Assembly: GCA_014904845.1 (NCBI GenBank)
Contig: MU119216.1
Location: forward strand, 427,768 to 491,767
Direction of reading: 5' to 3'
Source of the DNA: Acephala macrosclerotiorum
Lineage: Eukaryota > Ascomycota > Leotiomycetes > Helotiales > Mollisiaceae
Length of the DNA stretch: 64,000 bases
Shown: positions 22,830 to 35,400 of the stretch, piece after piece
Numbering within the stretch: the stretch's first letter is position 1
How the letters are laid out: each line of letters opens with the position of its first letter
Notes under the pieces: generated by a model
Told to the model about the DNA's origin: nothing
Databases searched by the model: none
Seen by the model: the letters and a program-made list of their open reading frames with translations, nothing else
Program-made: the position numbers and the translations under genes

Positions 22830-24596
22830 CTAGTATCGAGAAAACATCAACGGCACCAGAGCTGTAGAACTCTCATGTCCTAAGAACGGTTTACTCTTCC
22901 AGCCCGACGAACAACTATGTTTGAAGAACCCACAACTGGCATCCTTTTTGTCCTGGGCACGACAGAACTCCTTGCCCAACTGCCTCAAAACAGCTTCTTT
23001 CGCTTTCTTCAAAGTCGAAACTCGCTTCTCAGGATCGTCAGCAAGCTCTTGTTGAGCGGCTTCCATCTGGATGTTTCGTTGGACACCTTGGATGTTGGGG
23101 TTGAAGGTTGTCGGCATGAGCACTTCTTCGATGGGACCATTGATGGGGATGGGAGCTGAGATGACCAGCTTGCTTCCAGATGCTGTTGTCTTTGGCGTCG
23201 GTTCTTCTTCTTTGCGCTTGTGGCTGGTCTTGCGTCTACGCTTGCGACGAACGCGCTTCGTCTTGACTTGAATAGATACCCTGTCAGTCTCAGGAGGTGG
23301 AAGTCCCTCACTAGATGCATGTGGATCAAGGCATGTGTCAATAACCTCAACCATCTCATCAAGCTCATCGATCTGTTCCAGATCCGAAGAACTGAAGCTG
23401 AATGCGCTATCAGCTTCAGAGCTACTCTGCTGTGAAAGCCATTCCTCGCTTTCACTGGAGCTGGTGAGAGGTGACAGAGCGTCTTCCCAAGTACCACCAT
23501 TAATTAGGAACACGTTCTCGAAATCGAATTCGCGAACAGTATGTCGATGCTCGAGGATGAAATCGGAGACTTGTTCCGAAGACATAGTCGCATTGCGTAC
23601 TTGCATATACCGCAACTTCGGGAACGACATGGCGGCTCTGGACGGTGCAGCAGGCAACGGCGACATAGGTGAAGTGACCTCTGCAAACAGTTTCGCTGCC
23701 CTCCTCGGAGGAGCAAAAAGAGGGTCGCTGAATAACGTGAATGGACAAGGTCCTTTCCTGCCATTCCATCCAAAGCTAACTTTCTCCAAGTTGGAAGAGA
23801 AGCTTCGGATATAATCATCAAGAATCTTAAGGTGGTCGCGGCCGGGCTGTGCGCCAAGAAAGTCCCAAGAGTCCATGGTGATGTTCAGCTTCCGGATCTG
23901 TTTCCATCTTCGTCCTGCTGAGGGCGTGCAGCCGTAGCCGGGTAGGTGACGGAGATATTGGATGGCGGAGGGGTGGAGGTGTGAGAGCGATAACTTCTCG
24001 AGTCGGAGAAGGGGTGCTCGTTCTATGGCTATGCGCAAGCTGATGAGCGCATAGTCGACGCAATCTCGACGGTATCTCTGAGCTGGATCTTGACCAGGAC
24101 AAGCGATGGTCAGGTGCCGAAGATTGGGTAGGTGTGACATGGCATTAATGAATGCCGGTACATTTGTCGCAGCATGGAACAATGGAGGATATTGCTGAGT
24201 GAGAATATCACCCAGTTCGGAAGACCCATATTTTGGGCGCTGGCTGACTGAGGCTGCTGACGTATGAGGGGTATATAAAAAGTTGACTTCTCGTCCAGAC
24301 TCGGGATTTATGAGAGGCGGAAGGAAGGTCGCAGAAGAGTGTGGCATGGAGAAAGTGAGGTGCTCGATATGATGTCCTATTCGAGAGAGAGCCTCTAGAC
24401 GGGAGGGTCGGCTAAGAGCACTCGGGGTGAAGGTCAAGCGGGTTCGAGTGAAAAGAGCTCGAGTCGTAAGCTCACAGTACTCTGAGGCTGTAAGGCGTAA
24501 GGCACAGATAGACTCTGTGTCCATGTGTGAGAGGAGGACTGATCGCAACCCATCGTTCCGCCAGACGCGGAGAAATGCTGAGCTGGCGTTGGCCAT
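22830..24596 (-). CDS. F-box/LRR-like hypothetical protein
   Basis: A single-exon frame of 588 residues from the chosen start MANASSAFLR. The frame extends upstream to 24701, but that extension contains a nine-Val run from a GTT repeat and looks like 5' UTR. The N-terminus (RSVLLSHMDTESICALRLT...EYCELTTRALFTRTRLTFTP) has the look of a degenerate F-box. A leucine-rich region with repeated 'LPNLRHLTIACPG' and 'LRLEKLSLSHLHPS' units follows to about residue 370. A Ser/Asp/Glu-rich acidic segment, an Arg/Lys patch (KRVRRKRRRK, likely nuclear signal) and a helical tail come next. A role as a substrate adaptor of an SCF ubiquitin ligase is inference. I do not recognise a named family. Confidence 0.75.
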   Translation of the reverse strand: MANASSAFLRVWRNDGLRSVLLSHMDTESICALRLTASEYCELTTRALFTRTRLTFTPSALSRPSRLEALSRIGHHIEHLTFSMPHSSATFLPPLINPESGREVNFLYTPHTSAASVSQRPKYGSSELGDILTQQYPPLFHAATNVPAFINAMSHLPNLRHLTIACPGQDPAQRYRRDCVDYALISLRIAIERAPLLRLEKLSLSHLHPSAIQYLRHLPGYGCTPSAGRRWKQIRKLNITMDSWDFLGAQPGRDHLKILDDYIRSFSSNLEKVSFGWNGRKGPCPFTLFSDPLFAPPRRAAKLFAEVTSPMSPLPAAPSRAAMSFPKLRYMQVRNATMSSEQVSDFILEHRHTVREFDFENVFLINGGTWEDALSPLTSSSESEEWLSQQSSSEADSAFSFSSSDLEQIDELDEMVEVIDTCLDPHASSEGLPPPETDRVSIQVKTKRVRRKRRRKTSHKRKEEEPTPKTTASGSKLVISAPIPINGPIEEVLMPTTFNPNIQGVQRNIQMEAAQQELADDPEKRVSTLKKAKEAVLRQLGKEFCRAQDKKDASCGFFKHSCSSGWKSKPFLGHESSTALVPLMFSRY

Positions 24597-25975
24597 AACT
24601 TGCGCATGTCGTACAGAGCGGAGATTTGGGTATTCTTCGTGATTGGGAAATTGGTCGACGACAACAACAACCACAACAACAACAAATAGATAGAACAACA
24701 ATGATAAGGATGTTCAAGAAGGTCTTGAAAGTCGCAGTATGTATAAGGTCACAGAAGTGAGGCGAGGTATCTCGAGGCCCAATGCTGGAGGCACATCGAG
24801 CGAGATATGAACTCGCGGCAGAACTATAATGAAGAACAACTATGAAAATGGGCGGTCGCCCTCAACGGGCATGATATACCCAAAGCCTAACACGATCCCC
24901 CCAACGACCCCGTTCTGCAGCAAATGCCTCAACTCCATATCACGTTATTTGACTTGTGAGTCACCACGCACCCGCTGGACGTGAATGTATATGCAAGAGA
25001 ATGCAAAGAAGTGTGGACAAACACGAAAGTGCCACGACTATAACTCAGCGTAAAGGGCGTGGGGAGCGCGTCTACTGGATTCGTCAAAGATGGCGCAGGT
25101 GGTCTTCTGCAGCTTCGTGCATGTCTTGGCCATGCAGCATTTGAAGCGAACGTCTGATTTTGAGGAAATCCGAAGGCCGGCGACCAATGAAAAGAGGTGA
25201 AACGAATTGGCCTGCAGCCGGCGAGATGCCGGGTGAAAACAACCTTCATCTCAACCTTATCCGACTCGAAATGGCTTGACTGGGCAACGATGGTCGTCGG
25301 TGAGGGCCAATAAGATAAATCAGGGGTTGGTGATGGGCGGGTAAGGGTTTGGCGAGAGTCTGGGAAACGCGAAATAGACGCGAAAAGACGCGCTCTGCAT
25401 TGGCTAGTCGGTCTGGCAGCGTTCTGGAAGGCGAGGTCGTGGCCGAGGGATTGGCGAGTGCTCTGTTTTGGGCAGCCTTATTATGTTTCCCTTTCCCAAT
25501 GCGATGGGAGTCGCGTTTGTTTCACGGAATGGAGCGAGGAAGTCCCCTTGATTGTGGGAGATCAACGGTCTGTCTGAACGTGGCTAGGAGAAGGACTTTT
25601 GAATTGACAGCGGCCCAGTTGGGTATGGTCGAGGGGTCTTTTGATCGAGAACACTCTGTTTCGAGATGGCCACTGGCCACAGATCATTGCGGGAGCGTTC
25701 CGCAGGAGCAGACGGAGGAGGTCTGGGGAAGTTCGCCTTGGAATCTGTCTCGCTCTTGCAGCTGGAGCACGCGAAGTTGAAACGAAACACACGCCCTCTC
25801 CCAGAGGTTCACGGCGTGAAGCGGGGTAAGGAAACAGAGAAGATCGCAAGTGCCGACAATGTCCCTGCGGCCCGATGTCTCATCACGTGTGGTACAGTGC
25901 ATCGGAATATAAGCTCGATAGATTGTTGTGCATCCGAAGAGCATGTAAGAGTGCTTCAATGAGATTGGTCAGAGA
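24597..25975. other. Gene-poor region upstream of the F-box-like gene
   Basis: Apart from the AAC microsatellite I see no gene here. Two CCAAT pentamers (near 25182 and 25306) could serve the minus-strand gene. Open frames at 25349-25780 and 25666-25962 (+) show no domain. The stretch around 25680-25790 encodes, across frames, IIAGA...GGGLG...LALAAGAREV, which faintly recalls a flavoprotein Rossmann start and could belong to the relic that follows. Confidence 0.45.
24657..24691. repeat. Imperfect (AAC)n microsatellite
   Basis: About 35 bp of interrupted AAC units on the plus strand, GTT on the sense of the F-box-like gene, just upstream of its chosen start. If translated it gives poly-Val, one reason for placing the start downstream. 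Confidence 0.8.
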
Positions 25976-26673
25976 ATGAGTGACACTTTCTTATCGTTAT
26001 CCTCTGACTTGAACGGCGATATCATCAAGACCTTCGCCCTTGGATCTGAAGAGAAGTATGGGTACTCTGCTTTTGGAATCATACCAGCTGCGAACAACGA
26101 AGTGTGGATTTTCAACATGGCTGAGGCAGTTTATTACTCGAAAGCAGAGTAGAAAGCGCTTAAGGCAGATAAAGAGCAACTCAAGGAGATCTTGAAATAT
26201 CCGTTCGCTGAAGAGCCATGGCCAGAAGTCGTAGCTTGTTACGGTTGCTCCTGCCGAAATTTATTCTTGTTGGCCGTAGGTGCAGCTCAACAACTCAATA
26301 ACAGTGTCCTAGGTTTCAGAGCGTCCCCGACATTGAGAGCTAATCCTCGTCCCAAGGCAAACTGGTCGTTTTGGGAGATGCAGCACATGCTATCTCACCA
26401 TCTCCAGGACAAGGTACTGCCATGGCGTTTGAGGATGCCCTCACACTTGCCAACACGATCTCTACGACTCGGAAGAAGACTGCAGATTCAGCGACTAGCA
26501 ATGCGAAAGACCTTCTTTTGAAATGGGAGAGGGCGAGGAGATTACGGATCGAAAGAGTGGCCGACAGAACCAAAAGAGCAGGCAACGCAAGAAGAGGGTC
26601 AGCAAATAAGGATGCCCAAAAAGAGAAGGAGCAGACACTCAAAGCAGAAGATGATGTTGACGAGGTCGATTAG
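25976..26673 (+). pseudogene. Decayed FAD-dependent monooxygenase fragment
   Basis: The fragment resembles the C-terminal two thirds of a salicylate-hydroxylase-type flavoprotein monooxygenase. The first part (SLSSDLNGDIIKTFALG...NEVWIFNMAEAVYYSKAE) ends in an in-frame TAG at 26150. The same frame then resumes with EEPWPEVVACYG. Next the coherent reading moves to another frame (TVAPAEIYS at 26241). It moves again before the FAD-ribose motif GDAAHAISPSPGQG near 26371, after which 100 codons run to the TAG at 26671-26673. The N-terminal Rossmann half is missing or unrecognisable. One stop and at least two frame changes over 700 bp, none explained by introns, make it a pseudogene. Confidence 0.8.
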
Positions 26674-27827
26674 CTGTATAATTATGATGCAGGTGCTTTT
26701 GATGTTGAGAAGGACTAGAATATGACTAGACGTTGCAAACTTGCAGTCTCTTTTACAAGTCTCTATTTCGCCGCATCCCGGTTTTCCTACTAGTCTCTCT
26801 ATATAAACCCATATATATAAGAGCTCTTACCATTTTTGAATAGTGTAATGGCGGGGAGGAACGTGGTATGTATTTTGTCTCACAATTCCAGCTTGTGTCA
26901 CCACGACACCGCCGTACATGTCTTTGCATCTGTCACTCAACAGAGATCATCAGCCCTAGACTGATGAGTAACGTTAGTTGAACTTATTTCTATCACATTG
27001 TCAAGCGTTACTTCTATCGTTCGTACCGACCGACGTTTACTCGGTCCCAAGTTCTTAGTTACACAACTTTAGTCCACTCGTGTCCCACAGTTCCCCTCAT
27101 CCTATTTTTGAGTTTGCTTTGTGTGTTTAATGTTTCGAAACACAGATCCACGACCCATGAAAGATGGCAATCTGAAGAAAACAGAAAATTTTTGGCATGT
27201 CGAACAACCCCTGTCAAAAACTTAGAACCACTACTGTAGATCCCGTTCTGTGCGTTGATAGTCTGCGTACACCGGCCTAGAACAGCCGTTGCAATTATCG
27301 TCCTCTCTAGAATCTCCGCATTCTCCACCACGACCTCTTCAAGATCTCAATTGCTCTGCGGCATTCTGGTCTTATAATCAACGATTGGGCTATGGAGTAA
27401 TATGGGCGTATATCCTCTGCGACCTCTGTGATCAATTCCGGAGCATTGCTCCGACTCAGCCGCGTCCTCGTCAAATTCGATTATTCGACCGCGATCTCAG
27501 CTCACTCTCTTCTCCCGTGGACGTCCCCTTTACGCATCGCACGACGCCAATTGCATCTTGAAGACGAAAATCAGCTCTGAGTTCTCTCGAATACCATGCG
27601 CCGAGTCCGAAGTACTTGAAACTTTCTCAAATCTTCAGTTCCGGCCATTGGCGGGTGAGGTGTGGTGGAACGAAGTCATCTTGAGATACAGCAACTGTCT
27701 GCGACACATGTATATCCGTCGAACACCAATTTGGTCAAGGCGAGCCGTCGTTGGTGACGACAAGGCGGCTTTAACTTGGCGTCGCTGATAGCCTGCGAGG
27801 GCTGAGACTTCAAGGGAAGGAGCTACG
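26674..27827. other. Intergenic: upstream region of the histidine kinase
   Basis: 1.15 kb holding the presumed promoter and long 5' UTR of the SLN1-type gene. Small open frames (27289-27561, 27558-27788) precede the kinase start and could act as uORFs, but no motif supports their being genes. Confidence 0.5.
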
Positions 27828-30800
27828 ATGCGGATACCAATTCGCATACAGCTTGGGCTAGTTGTCCTCCTTTGCGCGCTGGTACCTCTTGCAGTATTGG
27901 CTATTGCGGTAGTAAGTGGCTCTAGCATTGAATCCTCACAAGCCTTCACAACTTTATTCGACATCTTGCTGACCAGTCCAGTGGATCAACAACCATTCGT
28001 TCGTCGTCGACATAACATCCAAGGCGCTCACTCTGACTGCAAGCCTTAAAGCCTCTCAGATTACGAGTGACCTACTGCTGATACAAAGTACATGTGCTAC
28101 AATAGTTACGAGAATCCTGCTACAAGATGCTCTGAGAAATTACTACGCGGGAAATACGGCCCAGAGCAATTGGGATTCAGCTGTCGAGGATGTTCGCAGT
28201 GCACTTGTCAGTGGAGGGTTCTCTTCGTTGCTGCAGACAGTGGTTTATCCAAGGAATGCTACTGGAAACTCAACGGCGGGACTTTTTAGAGTCACGGCCA
28301 ATACTACAGGAATCCAGCTACCCGCCCAATATCCCAACGGAACCCATGCCATACTTGGAGATGATACGGATCTTGGCTACCCAACGGCACTATACCCCAA
28401 TATCACTTATGTGAATCTGGGCACGCCCGATGATATGGATCCATTAGTTAATGCAACCGAAGCCAGCGCTTTTGCCGACTTCCCTCTTAACGATACATCT
28501 TATCTCCTGCTTGGCCCGCTTTCAATTAACAACACTTATGCTCTAGTATCCCTGACCTTGCCCATCACGAATGTCACGACCGGTATGGTCTACGGCTACA
28601 TGACGGTTGTGGCGGCTGCTTCTTCGATCATGAGCGTGATACAGTCTCGTGAAGGCCTAGCAAATACAGGCATAGTAATGATTATTGGACCAAGTCGGAG
28701 GGAGAATCAATTCAAGTACGCTCAAAGACCTGCGAATGCGACCTATTCACCATCGCCCGCTGATATCGGCCCCGCCCAGGTCCATTATGTTTTGCCTCCT
28801 CTCAATGTCACTGGAACAGACCGCCACCCTACGTACAACCACAACCTCACGCAATACAATTCCTCGAATTTCACTTTGAATCAATACCCTGCAGCTCTGG
28901 CTGGGTTCTCTCGGATCAATACTGCATCCCCAAACAATGCCAGCAGCGTGCTTTCTACCACCAATGAGCAAGGCGTAAGTGTTGCTGTCGGATATGCAAG
29001 ACCTCAAAGCAGCCTCGTAAGCTGGCTGCTCATTGTTGAGCAGAGTCATGATGAAGCCTGGGCCCCAATCAACCACCTGAGAAATATTGTCCTAGCTTGT
29101 GTTTTTGGAACTTTTGGTTTCGTCATACTTATCGTCATCCCAATGGCCCATTTCAGCGTACGTCCCATTCGACGATTAAGAGACGCAACAAAGAAATCAA
29201 TCACCCCTCCAGGTTATACTCCAAATGGGAGCATTCGATCCGAACGACTTGATGAGAACGGTGATGCCTCTGACGGAGTTGTAGATCTAGAGAATAGCAC
29301 TTCGCAGAAGTCCAAAAGAGGAATTTTTGTTAGATTGAAAAATCTAGCTCTAGGTTCTAGACGGAAAACGTTCAACGAAAAGCAAGAAGATGAGAGGAGA
29401 AGAGTTTTCAAGATTCCTGGCAAGGTGCCAACCAGGAAGCATCTTGTCACTGATGAATTAACAGAGCTTACAGGCAAGTACTTTTCGCCTTATTCAAAAT
29501 ATTATTTTAATCCGAGATAGAAACCTTTAATGACATGTCGGACGAGTTGATGCTGCAGTACACTAGCTTAGAGCAAAAAGTTGCAGAGCGAACCGCTGAG
29601 CTAGAAGTGAGCAAAAGAGCCGCAGAAGCTGCCAACGAAAGCAAGACGCTCTTCATTGCAAACATTTCGCATGAGCTCAAGACACCGCTAAACGGCGTTC
29701 TGGGTATGTGTGCAGTCATGATGCACGAAGACAATATAGAGAAAATCCAGAGGGGCCTTTCGATAGTGCAAAAGTCCGGCGATTTACTGCTGAATCTCCT
29801 TAACGACCTCTTGCTCTTCAGCAAGAACCAAATAGGGCAGCAATTGAATCTAGAGGAACGGGAATTCCGATTGGTCGACATCAAAACACAGATCAATACG
29901 CTCTTCAGAAAACAGGTAACAGAAGGGGGCATCAATTTTGCAGTCCGGTTCATCGGGGTGGATCAGATAGATCCTCCACCAGGAGCCTCAGAAAAGGCCC
30001 TCCCCGCTCTTGGACCTTCTGGCGTGCGGTTGAAGGACATGTGGTGTGTTATGCCTCCAGGCCACCCCTTTTCTCGTGCATTCGAGCCTGACATGATATA
30101 GCCTTTGGGGTGACCATAATCGAATTTTGCAAGTTATCATCAACCTTGTCGGCAATGCTTTGAAGTTCACGCCACCGTCTGGTAAGGTGGAAGTTCGGAT
30201 CAAATGTATAGGTGAAGCGGAGACTGCCTCTGACGGCAGCCGAAATTCGATGAACTCCAAGCAGGGTTCCCAGAGATCTAGGAATCGCTATCGAAACGAC
30301 TCCGAGTCAGGTACTTCACAAACGTCCAAGAAACCATCGAGTCCCACGCAGCACCCTGCAGGGACGGCTTTACTGATCAACCCCATGGACCCCAAGGCTA
30401 TTCCTCGGGTGCAGGTTCGAGAGCGTTCGAGGAGCCCTCCTCCTCTCAATGCCAAGTCTTTGTGGTTTCAATTCGAGGTAGAGGACACTGGCCCCGGCAT
30501 TCCCGAGGCTATGCAGGAGAGAGTCTTCGAGCCTTTTGTTCAAGGCGATCTTGGCTTAAGCAAAAAATATGGTGGCACTGGTCTTGGATTGAGTATTTGC
30601 TCTCAATGTAAGTGGCTTCGCACGGAAAGCAGGTGCGTGAGTGATCAAAGCTGACTAAAGGCGTTTATAGTGGCCAGCTTGATGGGCGGTGCCATCTCTC
30701 TCGTAAGTAAAGAAGGGGCAGGGTCAACCTTTACGATGAAAATCCCTCTCAGACACACAAAATCTCGGACACCTTCGACTTCCAGTTCAGATATTCATGG

Positions 30801-31554
30801 CTCTCGAGCCCCAAGCATTTCGGATGATAGTCCGGCAGCATTTGCAAACAAGCTTCCATCAGACGCAAAGTCAAGGAGTGCCATGGAGAATGACACTCAG
30901 CCTCGACTTGTAGGCTTGAGTCAGCCCTTCTTCGCAGCGCCACCGACCCCACCCGCAGGAAAGGACCCCCAAGACCAGCTTGATGAGCTTGACCGAGCAG
31001 CAGCAGCGAAGGAACCAGGTTCGAAGCTTCGAGTTTTGGTTGCCGAGGATAATCTTGTTAATCAAGAGGTTGTTCTTCGCATGCTGAAGCTAGAAGGGAA
31101 ATTTGATGTCGTAATTGCAAAAGACGGCCAAGAAGCCTATGACAAAGTCAAAGAGACTATGGCAAAAGGCGAATTATTTGATGTCATTTTCATGGACATT
31201 CAAATGCCGAACGTCGATGGGCTTCAGAGCACCCGTTTGATTCGACAGATGGGTTACTCAGCTCCGATCGTTGCATTGACAGCCTTTGCAGAGGAAAGTA
31301 ATGTCAAAGAGTGTTTAGCATCAGGCATGGATATGTTTCTCAGCAAGCCTATTCGACGGCCAGCGTTGAAGCAGGTATTGAAACGATTTGCCACTATCCC
31401 AGAGGAGAACGAGACATCCTCTGTCTCAAACACCAACAACGCCAGCAGCTCTGCCCCTTCCGAGCCAGACACTAGCAAGGCTGAGACAAGTACGGTTCCT
31501 GATGCTCCTATCATACCTACCACTGCCAATGGCAACACACACCTGTGTCCCTAA
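27828..31554 (+). CDS. SLN1: SLN1-type (group VI) hybrid histidine kinase
   Basis: Membrane osmosensor that starts the phosphorelay to a YPD1-like carrier and SSK1-like regulator of the HOG pathway (family knowledge). Five exons: 27828-27911, 27982-29473, 29521-30043, 30102-30607 and 30671-31554; 1162 residues. A transmembrane helix lies at about residues 8-29. A large outer domain with more than ten N-glycosylation sequons follows, then a second helix ([20 protein letters not shown]) near residue 395. HisKA carries [11 protein letters not shown] with His576. The ATPase has [10 protein letters not shown] (about 712), EDTGPGIP and GGTGLGLSI (about 857). The receiver ends the protein: [10 protein letters not shown], then FMDIQMP with acceptor Asp1044, and the KP motif. 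Intron 2 (29474-29520, 47 bp) starts with GC, not GT; only this splice gives the conserved [14 protein letters not shown]. Confidence 0.94.
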
Positions 31555-32421
31555 CTAAGCCTTGCAGTTCTTCGGTCAGAAATCACTATCATTCCTCATT
31601 CCATGTTGAGGACCAAAACCTCCAATATCCTACTCACACAGCTTCTACAACCACGTTTCGTTTCACTTCGGAGGCATTCTAATACCCATACCTCCTTGTT
31701 TCAATATACTTTTCTTTTAATGTAGGATACGATTTTCTTTTATTTAATCACAAAAATGTACGGCGCACGTGGCGCAGCAATTGGATTATGCATCTGAAGG
31801 ATACCAAAAACAAGCAGATAGTTTGGTTTCGAACCACATCAATATCGGCTTTGTGCGCGTTATTTGAGCGGAAGGCGTTTGTATATGGGACAGCGAGGGT
31901 TAGTGGGTTATTGGACTTGATTGTCCTGAATGTACTGTACATATGAGTTATGAGATGGCAGCCGTTGAGGGCTGTGGTACTGTTCTGCAAGCACACGAAT
32001 GCAGTAATTTTGAGGGGCATATGAATCTTCAAATCCAAAGTCAATAATAGTCTGGTCTTCCAGTTTCCCGTGTCTGTTAGCTGCAAAACACATCCTCTCC
32101 TTATAGGTGCTGTGAATCTCCAACCTAACTAGGACATTTCTGGTCCGAAAACTGGATGTGAAGGATGACCAGAACACCAAGGACTTTCATATACAAGTGA
32201 CTGTTACATGTGACGCTTAGAACACCAGCCAGAAAATCCTAAGGTCAGATGGTAATATTTAATCCAAGGCCACTTACTCAGCAATAATTTGTTTCTCTTT
32301 CACATCTCTGGTGCTTCACTCGCGCTTAGTCTGACAGCGATCTAATCTGAAATATCAACACCAAAACAATGCCCACCATTTCTCGCACACATTCGATGCC
32401 CGCGCCTTAAGCTGCGCCAGT
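31555..32421. other. Intergenic between two co-directional genes
   Basis: Kinase 3' flank and promoter of the Sac-domain gene. AT-rich near 31700-31800. No gene or RNA is recognised. Confidence 0.55.
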
Positions 32422-35400
32422 ATGCCTGGCCTCGTGCGAAAGCTCGTGATCTTTGCTGCCATCGACGGCCTGGTTCTGCAGCCACTGGGACAACGCCCCG
32501 CACCTCCCGTCCAGATAAAATACAAGGACAACATCATCACCCCAGCGCTCAAAGATGGCGAGGACCAAGGCAGCGTGGGCAAGAGTTTCGAGGCCTTTGG
32601 AATTGTTGGTACGTATGAGCACAGCTCTGGCAGGAGCAAGCAGTAATGGGCGCGAAGCAAAGAATGCGCCTGCAGGAACTGGACATGCGTGCTAACTTGG
32701 ATACATAACAGGCCTCTTGACCGTCTCGAAATCTTCATTCCTAATCTCGATCACGAAGCGTCAGCAAGTTGCGCAGATCCATGGAAAGCCGATCTATGTC
32801 ATCACTGGAGTCGCGTTGACGCCTCTATCTTCTCAAGCAGCAGCGGATTCTTCTATTGCGAATACTCAAACGACACTGCAGAAGCGGGCAGACCTTGGAT
32901 CAGATGAAAGCGATACAGACGATGAAGAGGCGGCGCTTTCAGCTGCTGCCAGCGACGATGTAGACGACGATATTCATCCCGAGCTCGCGGAAGCCACCCC
33001 TCCCACCACTGAACATAAGAGGACAAGTAGCGTTGCAGAAGATGTTATTTCACGAAAAGGTGGATATGGCAGATTTGCTCAGAAATGGTTCTCGAGGAAA
33101 GGCTGGACAGTGGACTCGAGGAGGAATCTCGGAATGGCCGACTCGGAATCAGGCACTTCAACGCCCGATGTGAAGGAAGCTTCACAACCGGAACCATCAC
33201 CCAAGGATGTCCCAGTGTCTAAGTCTGGCAAGGTCATCGAGACAGCCATCACAAACCCGGAAGCTCATGATGTTGCGGCTAGTCTGTTACCAAAGCTATT
33301 GTACTACTCGCAGATGCTATTTGCTTCCTCCAATTTCTTCTATTCGTATGACTATGATGTTACAAGGAGTTTGGCTACTCAACAGAGGTCGAACTCTGAG
33401 CTGCCTCTACACAAACAAGTCGATCCGTTGTTCTTTTGGAACCGACATCTGATTTCGCCATTCATTGACGCTAGTCAGACTTCGTTCGTGTTACCTCTCA
33501 TGCAGGGCTTCATTGGGCAGAAGACTTTTGAGATGGACTCAGACCCGCCACCTTTAGATGGGATTGAGAAGGCTTCTATGGAGTTAGAGGATATGTCCCC
33601 AAGACAAAGCTCCTCAGACGAGACCGGAGATTCAAATTCTCCAAGATTTAGTGGGGGCAGGAAGACACTCAAACCATTTCTAATAACTTTGATATCTCGA
33701 CGCTCTGTGAAGCGTGCAGGCTTGAGATACTTGAGGCGAGGCATAGACGAAGATGGCCACACCGCGAACGGGGTAGAGACAGAGCAGATCCTATCAGACC
33801 CATCGTGGAGTGCGACGCATAAGATTTACTCTTTTGTACAAATACGTGGAAGTATTCCTGTGTTCTTCTCGCAGTCTCCATACTCCTTCAAGCCGATTCC
33901 ACAACTTCAACACTCAGAAGAGTTCAACTATCGAGCATTTCAAAACCATTTATCGCAGTATGTACTTGTTCCTTTGAATGTTACTAGTGCCCTTTCAGCG
34001 TCTTAAGACATAAAGTAAATCCAGATATAAGGAATTCCGGACTCATGATCCACTCTTTTCAAAATCGCTCAAACCCGGGATGCTGACTTCTATCTTTCAA
34101 CTGCAGACTTACAAATATCTATGGGTCGGTACAGCTTGCAAATCTGGTTGAAAAACATGGAGCCGAGGCGATAGTTGGAGAACAGTTCGAGAAGTTTGCT
34201 ACACGTTTGATCGAATCCGACGGCGCAATTGGTAAGCAAGTTGCCTTTGAATGGTTTGACTTCCATGCAGCCTGCCGCGGAATGAAGTTCGAAAATATCA
34301 GTCTACTTCTGGACATCATCGGAAAGAAACTCGACCGATTCGGTTATACGGTGGAGCTAGAGAGCAAACAGATTGCAAAACAACAAGGTGTGCTACGTAC
34401 AAACTGCATGGATTGCTTAGATCGGACGAACGTGTTGCAGAGTGCCTGTGGACGACGAGCTCTGGAAATTCAGTTGAAGGAGGAAGGCATCGATATATCC
34501 ATCCAGCATGACCAAGTTCTGTCATGGTTCAACACCCTATGGGCAGACAACGGAGACGCCATTTCCTCTCAATATGCATCTACAGCTGCGATGAAAGGCG
34601 ATTTCACAAGAACTAGAAAGCGAAATTTTCAAGGTGCCTTGAAAGACATGGGAATCTCGATTTCCAGGTTCTACAGCGGGTAAGAATGCTTCGTTGACAA
34701 GCACATTATGTTTGCTGATGATATATCAGAATTGTCAACGACTTCTTCAGTCAGGCAGCAATCGACTTTCTCCTCGGCAATGTTACATCTACTGTCTTCG
34801 AAGACTTTGAGGCGAATCTCATGAGTGTCGATCCCGGGACGTCAATGCAGAAGCTGCGACAACAAGCAATAGAGACGTGCCAGAAGATCGTTGTCGCTGA
34901 CGACCATGAAGAGATGATCGGAGGCTGGACTTTGCTCACTCCACAGATTCCAAACACAATCAAGTCGTCTCCGTTCGAAGAATCTGTACTTCTCCTCACC
35001 GATGTAGGCCTTTATTCCTGCAGATTCGACTGGAACACCGAGAAAGTTTCCTCGTTTGAACGAATAGACTTGCAGCATATCACGTCTATCAAATATGGCA
35101 CCTACATTACATCAACGCTTTCGGCAGCTCAAGGCGACGAGTTACGAAATGTTGGGATTGTGATCACCTATAAAGCTGGTGAGGACGACATCACTCGGGT
35201 AAACACGAGGTCGATGTCTAATGCCCCACGAGGCGACACAGATTTGCTAGGTGGAACCTCGATCGTCTCACAGCCTGCCTCGGCATTGCAGAATCTGCTC
35301 GGGAGACCAACGGCTCCTGCTACCAAGGTTCTCGCTTTGAAGGCGCTGCCGTCGAAAAGTGCTGTAGCAAACAACACCGAGTCTCAGCTGACTGAGATTC

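Noticed and set aside
31815..31840. GGTTTCGAACC, similar to a tRNA B box
   Set aside because: No A box at the right distance and no cloverleaf could be drawn.
34406..34430. Possibility that the Sac-domain protein is catalytically dead
   Set aside because: The CX5R motif CMDCLDR is complete.
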